From positions 34,252 to 98,251 of the forward strand of contig CASQXY010000002.1 in assembly GCA_949432885.1 (NCBI GenBank): DNA of 64,000 nt, in the 5' to 3' direction. Below the pieces are notes generated by a model, which saw only the letters and a program-made list of their open reading frames with translations, had not been told where the DNA came from and searched no databases. This DNA comes from an uncultured bacterium. GTDB lineage: Bacteria > Bacillota > Clostridia > Christensenellales > CAG-917. Position 1 is the first letter of the stretch, and the number at the start of each line of letters is the position of its first letter. Position numbers and translations under genes: made by a program. This document shows, piece after piece, positions 9,554 to 18,994 of the stretch.

Positions 9554-12500
9554 AGCCGTACAGCTTGAACATATTTACGTATATTACGCCGCCTTTATAT
9601 TCGAGGCTGGTGAAGAAATCTATTGCGGATACGGACTTTAACAGTTCTTTTACCGTGCCGTTCATTCCTTCGATGTTAGACCAAGACAGCAAATCGCCTA
9701 TGGTCATATTTGCAAGCAGAACCTTGAATGAGGCGCTGAGCTCGGAAATTTTGGAATTTTTTATAATTTCGTTGTCGAAAAGGCTTCCTTCCTCGGCGTC
9801 AATCAAGTCCCGCACGAGCGCGTTTTCAATGATATCGTTCATATCGGATACAGTGCCTGTTGCGAGCAAGCGCAGAACGGGCGCGCTCTTTTTGCGAACG
9901 TATTCGGAAACTTTTTGGGCATTCTCATAGATAGGGGCACGGTTGCCGGAGTCGCCTTGAATGACAAAAAGCTCGTTTGCGGTGGAAATATATCCCGTCT
10001 TTTCTGAGAAACGCTCGTATCCTGTATGCACGCTTTCGTCATAGGGGATATACTGTCCTCCGTCAAACACTTTGTCGCCGGCGGCGTCCTTGACGTATAC
10101 GGTTTCGCATCTGCGCAGAGAATAGTGCAGGGCGTTTGCCGCTTCCGTTACAGACAAGTCGCCGAGCGGAATGATAAACGACGGGGTCGGCGCGGTTTCT
10201 TTGACAAAGCAGTCGAGGTCGGCAAACGCCGCGAGGTTGAGCGCGGTTACTTCGATAAATCCGCTTATCGCGCCGCGCACGAAGACTTTGTCGTTTCCGA
10301 CGCCTGTATAAACGGTTGCCGCGATTGCATCCGCTTCGGAAGAGGAGACTGCGGCTTTGTAGTATACGTTGCCGTAATGAGTGTCCGCAGTCCCGAGAGA
10401 AATAACGTACGTGCAGAAGGTCGGGTCGTGATGATAAACTCCGCCGTCAAGATAGTACAGGTTGCCAAGAGCGCCCTGCGCGGCAAGCTCCGCGTCGGAA
10501 AGCTCCGAAATCTGACGATACCCGTAATGTATATCGTGCGCAGTGTATTTCAAAGGCTCGGCGGCGAATTGAGAAGCAGTCTTCGCTATATAACGGAAGT
10601 TGCTGTAAGTGACCTTACCGTTGGTATCGAGTACGTAGACGAATTTATTTTTTCCGTCGTCCGAGCAAAGATTGTTTTCAGGGTCGTATTCTATGAAATA
10701 CTCCGAATTTTCTCCGAATACGGGCTCAGAGAGAACAACCGCGTTTTCGGAGTATATGTCGATAAACTCCGAGAGCATCATATCGTCAATGACAGCTTCT
10801 ATGGAAACGGACATACTGTCGACCTTGACGTAAGCGAGTTTTTTAAGAATGGTCGAGCTTGTTCCCGAAGCAGAAATACGATAGAGCGCGGTATCGGCAT
10901 TTGCGGGGTCGTTTCTGAAATCCTCGTCCGCTATACGGAAGACGGAGGTCGCCGCATCGTAGTAATAGTAGCGCTCGTGCGGATTGTCTGCTATATATTG
11001 GGGTGTTACGGGCGCATATACGTCCGCGTCTATATCCATAACGTCCGCAATCGACAGGGAATCGAACGCGGTGGAAATTTCACCTATAATCACGCCTGCG
11101 AAACGTTGAAGCACGGAGGATGAAGCTCCGTCGACCTTTTCCTTTCTGTATCTGTGCGCGGACGCGTCGGTATGCACTGCGGGATTGTACGGCACAAAAC
11201 AGCCGTCCGCGTCGCTGTATACAAATTTGCCGTTTTGGTCGTCCACAACGTAATTATCGGATACTATATCGATGACGTCCGAGAGAGCAAGCCTGTTGAT
11301 ATCGTCGCCGATAGTTTTCAGCGTGCTGTCTTTGAGCGCTTTTATTATTTTGGAGGAAGCCGTCTCGGCGTCGACGATGTCGCCTATGGTAAGATTCGAG
11401 ACAATCTCGTCGGCGTCCTGTAGCTCTCTCACCGTCATATAGTTGAGAGACTGTAAAAGCGCCGTCGCGGTGCCCTTGTGAATGCGTATATAATAGGACT
11501 GCGCCTCGTCGACTTCTTCGAGAGCGCTGTCCTTGTCTATGACATCGTCGGTTACGATCCATTTCCCGCCGTCGCGTATTGCCTCATCCGTAATAAGACT
11601 TACGGGAACGAGCTCTTTGCATAGGAGCGTATAGCCGTCGGGGTAAATCGTATCTATTTTGTTGGCATAGCCGAGCACAAAGACGTTGGTCTCGTTTGCG
11701 GGAGGATTGGCAAGAGAGGACGCCGGCACGTATTCTAGATGACGGTAGAATTTCACGGTGTTTTCGCCCGCGTTGAAATCCTCTGCGTAGCACGAGTTGT
11801 CGATGACGTATTTGCCGTCGGCAGTCTTTTTGTAGCGCATTTCGAGAATATTCATCGCGTCTGCCACGCCGTCTCCGTCCGTGTCCTTGCCGTTTGGGAA
11901 ATATCTTTCCGCGCCCGTCTTGGGAATATAGCTCTTATCCGCCAGCTCCGTCGCGGAAACCTCCTCGTATTTATCGCAGTATACGTACTTCGTAAGTTCG
12001 CCGCCGGGAATGAACGTATCGGTGTCGACGTTCAGAATCGTGTCGAGCATAAGCACGTTTATGACGCTGCCGAATTCGTCGAGTCCGACGTCCTGCAAGT
12101 CGGAAAGGAGTTTGTTGTCGTTTACTCCCAAATCTATACCCAAAGTGTCCTTAATACGGCGAATGGATATGCTCCCGTTAAGACTGTTCAATATGTTGTC
12201 CATAGCGACGTTGAGACCTACGTTCATATTGTCGTCGAGTATTGGGAGACCATAGGAGGAGAAATCTATTTGTGTCAGGGTGGACACGTCTTGCAGGGTG
12301 AACGAGTTTATCAGTTTTGACGGCTCTTTCACCAAGGAGGTTATGGGCTTGTCGTAAAAATCCTTGGTTGTGAAATCAAGACCGCTGATACCTTTGAAAA
12401 AATCGATGCCGTAATGCTCGTAAAGAGTTTTCAGGCTGAGGCTGTCAAACTGCTGGATGTCGGAGAGAAATATGTTCTTTACAGCGTCATAGACGTTTTT

Positions 12501-12677
12501 ATCGTATATTTCGCTGTCGGGAGAGAAGACTTCTTCGCCAATAAACGTGTCCTGCAGCTTGCCCACCGAAACGGAAAGTCCCAGTCCGAGCACAGTGCCG
12601 CCTATGGCGATTACGAAAAGCAGTATACCGATTATCAAACCGAGTACGAAAGTCAGTGTTCCGCGTAAAACCTTCAT
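9540..12677 (-). CDS. large (~1,045 aa) membrane-anchored protein of unknown family with internal helical repeats
   Basis: MKVLRGTLTFVLGLIIGILLFVIAIGGTVLGLGLSVSVG N-terminal TM, then repeated xxLLxxLxxxxVxxh...hxDhhDh modules. Met at 12677 preferred over 12713. Confidence 0.85.
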   Translation of the reverse strand: MKVLRGTLTFVLGLIIGILLFVIAIGGTVLGLGLSVSVGKLQDTFIGEEVFSPDSEIYDKNVYDAVKNIFLSDIQQFDSLSLKTLYEHYGIDFFKGISGLDFTTKDFYDKPITSLVKEPSKLINSFTLQDVSTLTQIDFSSYGLPILDDNMNVGLNVAMDNILNSLNGSISIRRIKDTLGIDLGVNDNKLLSDLQDVGLDEFGSVINVLMLDTILNVDTDTFIPGGELTKYVYCDKYEEVSATELADKSYIPKTGAERYFPNGKDTDGDGVADAMNILEMRYKKTADGKYVIDNSCYAEDFNAGENTVKFYRHLEYVPASSLANPPANETNVFVLGYANKIDTIYPDGYTLLCKELVPVSLITDEAIRDGGKWIVTDDVIDKDSALEEVDEAQSYYIRIHKGTATALLQSLNYMTVRELQDADEIVSNLTIGDIVDAETASSKIIKALKDSTLKTIGDDINRLALSDVIDIVSDNYVVDDQNGKFVYSDADGCFVPYNPAVHTDASAHRYRKEKVDGASSSVLQRFAGVIIGEISTAFDSLSIADVMDIDADVYAPVTPQYIADNPHERYYYYDAATSVFRIADEDFRNDPANADTALYRISASGTSSTILKKLAYVKVDSMSVSIEAVIDDMMLSEFIDIYSENAVVLSEPVFGENSEYFIEYDPENNLCSDDGKNKFVYVLDTNGKVTYSNFRYIAKTASQFAAEPLKYTAHDIHYGYRQISELSDAELAAQGALGNLYYLDGGVYHHDPTFCTYVISLGTADTHYGNVYYKAAVSSSEADAIAATVYTGVGNDKVFVRGAISGFIEVTALNLAAFADLDCFVKETAPTPSFIIPLGDLSVTEAANALHYSLRRCETVYVKDAAGDKVFDGGQYIPYDESVHTGYERFSEKTGYISTANELFVIQGDSGNRAPIYENAQKVSEYVRKKSAPVLRLLATGTVSDMNDIIENALVRDLIDAEEGSLFDNEIIKNSKISELSASFKVLLANMTIGDLLSWSNIEGMNGTVKELLKSVSAIDFFTSLEYKGGVIYVNMFKLYGYESN

Positions 12678-12726
12678 ATATTCCTCGCAAAAATTTTCAT
12701 TATGCGCGCGCAATCCGCGCGAGCCG

Positions 12727-13500
12727 TCACCCGAATATTCTCGTGAATATCAAGCCGATGGGATTGTTTTCGTAGAAATAACCGCAGACGGGGGACAATC
12801 TGAAAAACTCGTCCACCGTAGGTACCGCCTTGCCTATAGAACGCATAATAGCGAGAACCAGCAGTATAAACAGCAAGCCCAGCGCGACTGCTACTATTGC
12901 GCCCAAAGTCCTGTCTATCGCGCGGGCGGCGGGGCTTTCTGAGGAGTGCATCTCTCTGAAAATCCTGCGTAAAATGCGGCAAATCAGAGCGAGGCCGATG
13001 CAGTATAAAATGAATATTGCCGCCGCAATGATTATGCTCGTTATCATATCCGCCGCCGCTTGACCCAGCGATTTGCCGCTGTTTTCCTCCGTTATGAAGC
13101 GCTTTGCAAGCCACTGCGCGAATTTCGCCTTGGATTCCTGTACGAGCCCGTTTCCGCTTGCGGATTCCAGAGGCATTTTCTGAACGGAGCCGTCGTATTG
13201 TGCATAAATATAGTAAGAGCCGTCGTCGGCGATATAGATAGGCTCCGTGAACACCGCGCCCCAACCGCTTGTATTGGACGCGATGGAATCGCTCATTTTT
13301 CTTATGCCGCTCGTGTTGCAGATAGGCGCGAGCGTCGCGCCGACAAGCAAAAGGGCGACGAGCACTATTGCGACGGATTTAAAAAAGCCTTTGAGCGCGC
13401 GCGACATGCCTCCGAAAATACCGCCCAAAAGACATATGGCGAGTATAACGAAAAATCCGATGTCCGCGTAGGATACTGCTGCCGAAATAAAAACCGTCAT
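12727..13500 (-). CDS. CvpA-like polytopic membrane protein
   Basis: YADIGFFVILAICLLGGIFGGMSRALKGFFKSVAIVLVALLLVG N-terminus resembling CvpA plus C-terminal TMs. Confidence 0.55.
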   Translation of the reverse strand: MTVFISAAVSYADIGFFVILAICLLGGIFGGMSRALKGFFKSVAIVLVALLLVGATLAPICNTSGIRKMSDSIASNTSGWGAVFTEPIYIADDGSYYIYAQYDGSVQKMPLESASGNGLVQESKAKFAQWLAKRFITEENSGKSLGQAAADMITSIIIAAAIFILYCIGLALICRILRRIFREMHSSESPAARAIDRTLGAIVAVALGLLFILLVLAIMRSIGKAVPTVDEFFRLSPVCGYFYENNPIGLIFTRIFG

Positions 13501-13699
13501 TTTTTACCTGTCCGCCGTTGCGCCCGAGCCTTTATATGCGTAATATGCGCGCGCCGCAACGATTAATACTTTCACATTATTACGTATATTATAACCGAAA
13601 GCGGACAGGTTGCGCAACACAATTTTCCTTTTGACATATTCTGTATATTTCTTTTGGGCGCGGAAGTATTTTTTTGCGCAAAATGTCAACAATCATAAA

Positions 13700-14275
13700 A
13701 TGAAAAAATCCCTTAAAAACGAAACGGTTATAAAGCAGAAGACGTGCAAAGCAGAGGAAAACGCAGGCGAATGTTTTTGCGACGACGCAATCGCGCCCTT
13801 TGTCGGCGCGCTTTTTAAAGCGGTTACAGAATGCGACGACAGACCCGTAGTGGTGGTGTGCTTCGGCACAACTGCGATATCGGGAGATTCGCTCGGACCT
13901 ATGGTCGGCAGCATTCTCAAAGACAGATACGACGTTCCCGCCTTCGTGTACGGTACGGAGGAACACTCCGTAAACGGAAAAAATATGAACGACTGGATGA
14001 GCTTTATTAGGCAGGTGCACGGGGACGCGCTGTTTATTGCCGTCGACGCGAGTCTTGGCGCAAGCGATAAGGTGGGACAGATTGTGCTGAGAAACGACGG
14101 CGTTTGTCCGGCCGCCATAAAAGGCAAAAAAGCGCGTTTCGGAGACGTAGGAATACTTGCGGTCGTTGCCGAGAGCTCGGATGACCCGCTTATGCAGCTT
14201 ATGACCGTATCGCCGCTTTATGTACAGAATTTAGCAGATAAAATCGGTTTTATGCTAAAAAGCGTGCTTTGCTGA
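13700..14275 (+). CDS. yyaC: YyaC-like sporulation protein (DUF1256, GPR-related fold)
   Basis: VVVVCFGTTAISGDSLGPMVGSIL...AVDASLGASDKVGQI...ARFGDVGILAVV; internal Met at 13700 preferred over 13610. Confidence 0.85.
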   Translation: MKKSLKNETVIKQKTCKAEENAGECFCDDAIAPFVGALFKAVTECDDRPVVVVCFGTTAISGDSLGPMVGSILKDRYDVPAFVYGTEEHSVNGKNMNDWMSFIRQVHGDALFIAVDASLGASDKVGQIVLRNDGVCPAAIKGKKARFGDVGILAVVAESSDDPLMQLMTVSPLYVQNLADKIGFMLKSVLC

Positions 14276-14301
14276 AATCAATACAGCAGACAGAAATATT
14301 T

Positions 14302-14328
14302 AAAATCCGCGGTGTACGCGGATTTTTT
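14302..14328 (+). terminator. intrinsic terminator after yyaC
   Basis: AAAATCCGCGgtgtaCGCGGATTTTTT. Confidence 0.75.
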
Positions 14329-14407
14329 ATGTTATGTCATTGCGGTTTGAAATCATAAAAATATGCGACTTAATATTTTCAATTTACGGCTTTTCTTTTC
14401 ATTTTTA

Positions 14408-14436
14408 TTGACAGGGATTTTGTGCCTTGTTATAAT
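14408..14436 (+). promoter_or_regulatory. full-consensus sigma-A promoter for the ABC operon
   Basis: TTGACA-N17-TATAAT exact. Confidence 0.8.
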
Positions 14437-14477
14437 TTTGTCATTATAAAACACGTGTTGCAAATAAATGCGGCGCT

Positions 14478-15407
14478 GTGGTTCACGAGGTAAAAGTGAA
14501 AAAAGTTATCGAGATAGAGGGGCTTAGCAAGAGCTTCGGTGACGTCAAAGCGGTGAGGGATATTTCTTTCAACGTGAGAGAAGGGGAGCTGTTCGCCTTC
14601 CTCGGAGTAAACGGCGCGGGCAAGAGCACGACCATTTCGATTATATGCGGTCAGCTTGCAAAGGACGGCGGCAATGTGTACGTAAACGGAGTCGGCATAG
14701 ACAGTGCGAACGACGCGATAAAACGCGAAATCGGAGTCGTATTTCAAGGCTCGGCGCTGGATAAGGCGCTGAGCGTGAAGGACAATTTAAAGAGCAGGGC
14801 GGCGTGTTACGGCATTTGCGCGGAGGCGTTCCGAAGGAGGTTCGAGGAGCTGAGCGAGCTGTTCGAGTTGAAGCCCATTATGAAGAGGGCGGTCGGAAAA
14901 CTGTCGGGAGGACAGCGCAGGCGCGTGGATATTGCAAGGGCGCTGCTGCCGTCGCCAAAAATACTTATACTCGACGAGCCAACGACGGGACTCGATCCGC
15001 AGACCAGAAAAAAGCTTTGGGAGATTTTGAGCAAGCTCAGAAAAGAGGAAAATATGACCGTTTTCCTCACCACTCACTATATGGAAGAGGCGGCTGAGGC
15101 GGACTATGTGGTGATTATCGACAGCGGTGAAATCGTCGCCGAGGGCACTCCGCATGAACTGAAAAACAAGTACACGGGCGACTTTATAACCATATACAAC
15201 GTCGAGGAAGAAGAGATAAAAAAACTCGGACTTCCGTATGAAAAACTGCGCGACGCGTACAGGATAGAGGTTGAGGACACCGCGGAGGCTACGCGGATTA
15301 TCGTCGACAACCAGGCTATGTTTAACGACTACGAGGTTGTGAAGGGACGAATGGACGACGTGTTTCTTTCCGTAACGGGAAAGAAGCTCGGGGAGGAGGA
15401 AAAATGA
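14478..15407 (+). CDS. ABC transporter ATP-binding protein (ABC-2 type exporter)
   Basis: GVNGAGKSTTISIICGQL, LSGGQRRRVDIARALL, LILDEPTTGLDPQTR. GTG at 14496 has a better-placed SD (GAGG). Confidence 0.95.
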   Translation: MVHEVKVKKVIEIEGLSKSFGDVKAVRDISFNVREGELFAFLGVNGAGKSTTISIICGQLAKDGGNVYVNGVGIDSANDAIKREIGVVFQGSALDKALSVKDNLKSRAACYGICAEAFRRRFEELSELFELKPIMKRAVGKLSGGQRRRVDIARALLPSPKILILDEPTTGLDPQTRKKLWEILSKLRKEENMTVFLTTHYMEEAAEADYVVIIDSGEIVAEGTPHELKNKYTGDFITIYNVEEEEIKKLGLPYEKLRDAYRIEVEDTAEATRIIVDNQAMFNDYEVVKGRMDDVFLSVTGKKLGEEEK

Positions 15408-16342
15408 AAACCTTTTTTGTGCTCTGCGAAAGGAATATAAAGCTGTTTTTCAAGGATAAGGGATTGTTTTTTACCTCTCTTATAACGCCCATAATACTGC
15501 TTGTTCTTTACGTGGCGTTTCTCGCAAACGTTTATAAGGACAATATGCTCTCCGCGATTCCCGAGGGCTTCGAGATTCCCGAAAAAATCGTAAACGGCGT
15601 GGTCGGCGGACAGTTGTTTTCGTCGCTGCTTGCGGTGATAACCGTCACGGTGTCGTTTTGCGCGAACATGGTTATGGTGCAGGACAAGCTGTCGGGCGCT
15701 GACGCGGATTTTTCTGTTACGCCGCTCAAAAGACCCGTTAGGGCAATGGCGTATTACGTTGCCACGTTGACGGTGACTATGTTAATCTGCCTTGTCGCAA
15801 TCGCGGCGAGCATGATATATCTTGCGTGCGTAGGCTGGTATCTGTCTGCGGGCGATATATTTTTGTTGTTGCTGGATACGTTTTTGCTTACGGTGTTCGG
15901 CACGGCGCTGTCCTCGCTGGTCAACAGCTTTGTGAATACAAACGGACAGGCGCAGGCTGTGGGGACGATTGTAAGCGCGGGATACGGGTTTATCTGCGGA
16001 GCTTATATGCCTCTTTCCAATTTGGGCAAGGGGCTTCAAAACGCATCTGCTCTGCTTCCGGGCACGTACGGCACGGCACTCTTCCGGAATCATGCGCTGA
16101 GAGGCGCGTTCGAGGCGCTCAGAGACGCAGGCGTTCCGACGGAGGTTGTAAAAGAAATCCGAGATTCCATAGACTGCAATATGTATTTCTTCGGCAGCGA
16201 GGTGAGTGTAGGCGCAATGTACGGGGTCATAGCGCTTACGACCGCCGTTGTAATCGGAGCGTATATAATTGTGAGCGCCGTGAGGGGGAAGAGGAAGAAT
16301 ACGGGCATGCTCAAATCAAGGAAAAAGAAAAAAGCCGTCTGA
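15404..16342 (+). CDS. ABC-2 type transporter permease
   Basis: Multi-TM, overlaps the ATPase gene by 4 nt; typical DKGLFFTSLITPIILLVLYVAFLANVY N-terminus. Confidence 0.9.
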   Translation: MKTFFVLCERNIKLFFKDKGLFFTSLITPIILLVLYVAFLANVYKDNMLSAIPEGFEIPEKIVNGVVGGQLFSSLLAVITVTVSFCANMVMVQDKLSGADADFSVTPLKRPVRAMAYYVATLTVTMLICLVAIAASMIYLACVGWYLSAGDIFLLLLDTFLLTVFGTALSSLVNSFVNTNGQAQAVGTIVSAGYGFICGAYMPLSNLGKGLQNASALLPGTYGTALFRNHALRGAFEALRDAGVPTEVVKEIRDSIDCNMYFFGSEVSVGAMYGVIALTTAVVIGAYIIVSAVRGKRKNTGMLKSRKKKKAV

Positions 16343-16357
16343 CGGCTCACATATTTA

Positions 16358-16387
16358 ATGCCGCATGAAAATGCGGCATATTTTTTG
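16358..16387. terminator. intrinsic terminator between convergent genes
   Basis: ATGCCGCATgaaaATGCGGCATattttttg. Confidence 0.75.
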
Positions 16388-16389
16388 CG

Positions 16390-17028
16390 TTAATTGACAG
16401 AGCGGAGCTTTCCGTTTATGGATTTGATGAGGAAGCATTTCCCCACGACGCAATCCAGCGGCACCGAGCCGTATACGCGGCAGTCGGTGGAATGGTTGCG
16501 GTTGTCGCCCATACAGAATATATAGCCGTCCGGCACATATACGTCTATATTGTCGTTGTCCTTCATCGGTTCGTTGATATAATCCTCTTCGAGCCGAACT
16601 CCGTTCAGATAAACTATATTATTGATTATCTGCAATCGGTCTCCGCCGACGGCTATAACGCGCTTTACAAGGGAAGAATGCTTGCCGTTTACGTCTATTA
16701 TGCCCCAGTTTTCGGGTGAGAATACTACAATATCGCCGCGGTTGATTTTTGCGAGCCTGTTGAGATACAGCGTCTCGCCGTTTGCGAGTATGCGCGTATA
16801 ATCCTCTTCGTTTTTGGAGTATTCCGTATTTGGTCCGTCGCCGCCGTCTAACGTCGGATACATCGATATGCCGTCCACGATATAGGTGACTATAACGTAA
16901 TGCTTGACGAGCAATGCGGACATGACCGCGAGAATTATCACCAGCAATACGACGACCACCGCTATGACTGAGCGGCGGCCCGGTTGCTTCTTTTGTTCAA
17001 ATTCTACGGGTTCAAAGGATGTTTGCAT
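16390..17028 (-). CDS. lepB: signal peptidase I
   Basis: DGISMYPTL (Ser), LVKRVIAVGGD (Lys), MGDNRNHSTDCR. Confidence 0.95.
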   Translation of the reverse strand: MQTSFEPVEFEQKKQPGRRSVIAVVVVLLVIILAVMSALLVKHYVIVTYIVDGISMYPTLDGGDGPNTEYSKNEEDYTRILANGETLYLNRLAKINRGDIVVFSPENWGIIDVNGKHSSLVKRVIAVGGDRLQIINNIVYLNGVRLEEDYINEPMKDNDNIDVYVPDGYIFCMGDNRNHSTDCRVYGSVPLDCVVGKCFLIKSINGKLRSVN

Positions 17029-17061
17029 ACTGAAAGTATATGGCGGATTTATGCAATATTT

Positions 17062-18732
17062 CTAAATCCACATAAAGTTGTTGAAAATTACTCCCTGCGT
17101 GTCGCGGACGGCAAGCACTTTCATATTGTCGAATTTCACGAGGGTTTTTCCTTCCTCGCTTTTGAAGTCCGCGTTTTGCAAAAGTATCTTCTGCCAAAAT
17201 TCCCCGCCTTTCAGAGAGGTGTATGCGGAATATCTTTTGAAATCGGGATAGGTGAACATATCTATACACAAATCCGTCGGTTCGGGAGAATACGCGTCGA
17301 AGTGCAGCGTCGAAAACTTGCTCATAGACGCAAGCTCCGCCGCGCTGCGGCAGAGATACAGACCGCCTTTTTCTGACGTTACGCCCATAATGTCGAACGG
17401 ACCTTTCTTTTGACGTACCAGCCCGTCTTCGATAACCGCGTCATCCGTAAGGCAGACAAACGCGCCCGTGCCCATGCTTCCGTCGTAAACTACGCGGGAT
17501 GAAATCCTCGCGGCGTTGGTTGCGGTTATGCCTTGTTTGGATGGTATTATGCCCGTAACGGGAGTGGAAATCATGTTGCCGTCGGGATACGTGAACGTGG
17601 CGAACGCAACAATAAGCTCGTCTATATTGTATATAGGAACGCCTACGCTGTAATAATGCAAGTCGAGCTTTTGAAGATTTTCCAGCGTTGTCCAGTGTCT
17701 TGCGCTTGCAAGAGGCTCGCCGTAGCAGACGCAGACCTCGTGATTCGTCGCTTTGTGAACGGTGTGAAGCCTCAGATACAGATTGCCGTCTATGGTTTCA
17801 AACGCAGCGGAGGGGGAGGGGGTTTCCGATTGGGATTCGGTCATAAGCCGTTCTTCGAGCCAAATCGTCAGCGCGTTGAGCGCAGAACGTGAAAGCTGCG
17901 TTTCGTTTGTCGTCGTAATAAGCAGCTGTTTGTGTTCGGATTTGACGAAGGACAGAATGTCGCTCGCCCTGTCGACGTCGGACTTATGCGCGGTTCTGGA
18001 TGTAATAAGCAGGGTGGGACAGGCTACGAATTTGGCGTACGTTTCCGCCCCGACGCCCGCAGAAAACGTCCTGTCCTCGTCGGTGGAGGGTACGTTGCCG
18101 ACAGAAAATCTCGGTTTGCCTATAGCCCAGCGGTATCCGCCGCCGCCCACCGAAACGAGCGCGCGTACGCGTTTGTCCATTGCGGCAACCTGCCACGCTA
18201 CGTGCGCGCCGACTGCGATTCCGAGAATGCCGATACGCTCCTTGTCTACCACGCGCTGGGTGGCGAGGAGGGTAATTGCGCGGCGCGTGAGTTTGCTCCA
18301 AACAAACCAAGGCGTATTGCGCGCGCTGTCCTGTATTTGGTCAAGATAATTTCCGCACTCGGGATAGGACGCAAAGCTAAGGTCGGACGGGAACGTCGTT
18401 TTGTGTTCGCCGTCGAACACGGCTCCGCAATAGTCCAAAAGACAAACGGTAAAGCCCGCGCTCACAATGGCGCGCACCATTTCGCCGTAGTCTTTTTTCG
18501 GATAGGAAACGAGCATAAGGAGAGTGGCGTGCGGCTCGTCCCAGCTTACGTCGCTGTACGTTTCGAGATAAGCCCGAACGCGGCCCTGCGCCGTTTCCTC
18601 GGCGGTGAAATACTGTCTGGAACAAACCAAATTATCCGTTGTTTCAGACGAGATTATTGAGTTCTCCAAAGGCGCGCCCGACGGGTCGTAACCTTCCCAT
18701 ACCTCTGTCGGCGTTAAGAATTTCAGTTCCAT
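17062..18732 (-). CDS. alpha/beta-hydrolase fold protein with extra C-terminal domain
   Basis: RIGILGIAVGAHVAWQVAAMDKRVRALVSVGGGG nucleophile-elbow-like region; IWLEERL. Confidence 0.65.
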   Translation of the reverse strand: MELKFLTPTEVWEGYDPSGAPLENSIISSETTDNLVCSRQYFTAEETAQGRVRAYLETYSDVSWDEPHATLLMLVSYPKKDYGEMVRAIVSAGFTVCLLDYCGAVFDGEHKTTFPSDLSFASYPECGNYLDQIQDSARNTPWFVWSKLTRRAITLLATQRVVDKERIGILGIAVGAHVAWQVAAMDKRVRALVSVGGGGYRWAIGKPRFSVGNVPSTDEDRTFSAGVGAETYAKFVACPTLLITSRTAHKSDVDRASDILSFVKSEHKQLLITTTNETQLSRSALNALTIWLEERLMTESQSETPSPSAAFETIDGNLYLRLHTVHKATNHEVCVCYGEPLASARHWTTLENLQKLDLHYYSVGVPIYNIDELIVAFATFTYPDGNMISTPVTGIIPSKQGITATNAARISSRVVYDGSMGTGAFVCLTDDAVIEDGLVRQKKGPFDIMGVTSEKGGLYLCRSAAELASMSKFSTLHFDAYSPEPTDLCIDMFTYPDFKRYSAYTSLKGGEFWQKILLQNADFKSEEGKTLVKFDNMKVLAVRDTQGVIFNNFMWI

Positions 18733-18922
18733 AGCCTTTATTATATCTCAATAATTTTGTAAAGTAAAGGAATAAAAACAATCCCGTTATGTAGCGTCCG
18801 CCGTCCGCGTTTGTCGACGGCGCGCAAAGGACGGCGGTATTTGCGTCCGCGCATGCGTGCAGTTTTGCAAATTCGCGTCGCATAAGTTCCATAGTGTTTT
18901 CGTCGGGCAGCGTAAAATCCAT
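18644..18922 (-). CDS. possible small ORF overlapping the hydrolase start
   Basis: MDFTLPDENTMELMRREFAKLHACADANTAVLCAPS... preceded by GAGGTG SD, but 89-nt same-strand overlap with 17062-18732. Confidence 0.3.
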   Translation of the reverse strand: MDFTLPDENTMELMRREFAKLHACADANTAVLCAPSTNADGGRYITGLFLFLYFTKLLRYNKGYGTEILNADRGMGRLRPVGRAFGELNNLV

Positions 18923-18994
18923 AATACACCTCAACGTATTTTATTCGTTCGGGTTTTTCTGTGTTACGCACGTTAGCGGTGAGGATATGCGGAG

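Noticed and set aside
10026-11123. 365-aa plus ORF inside the large repeat protein gene
   Set aside because: Arg/Val-rich opposite-strand reading of the 9540-12677 coding sequence.
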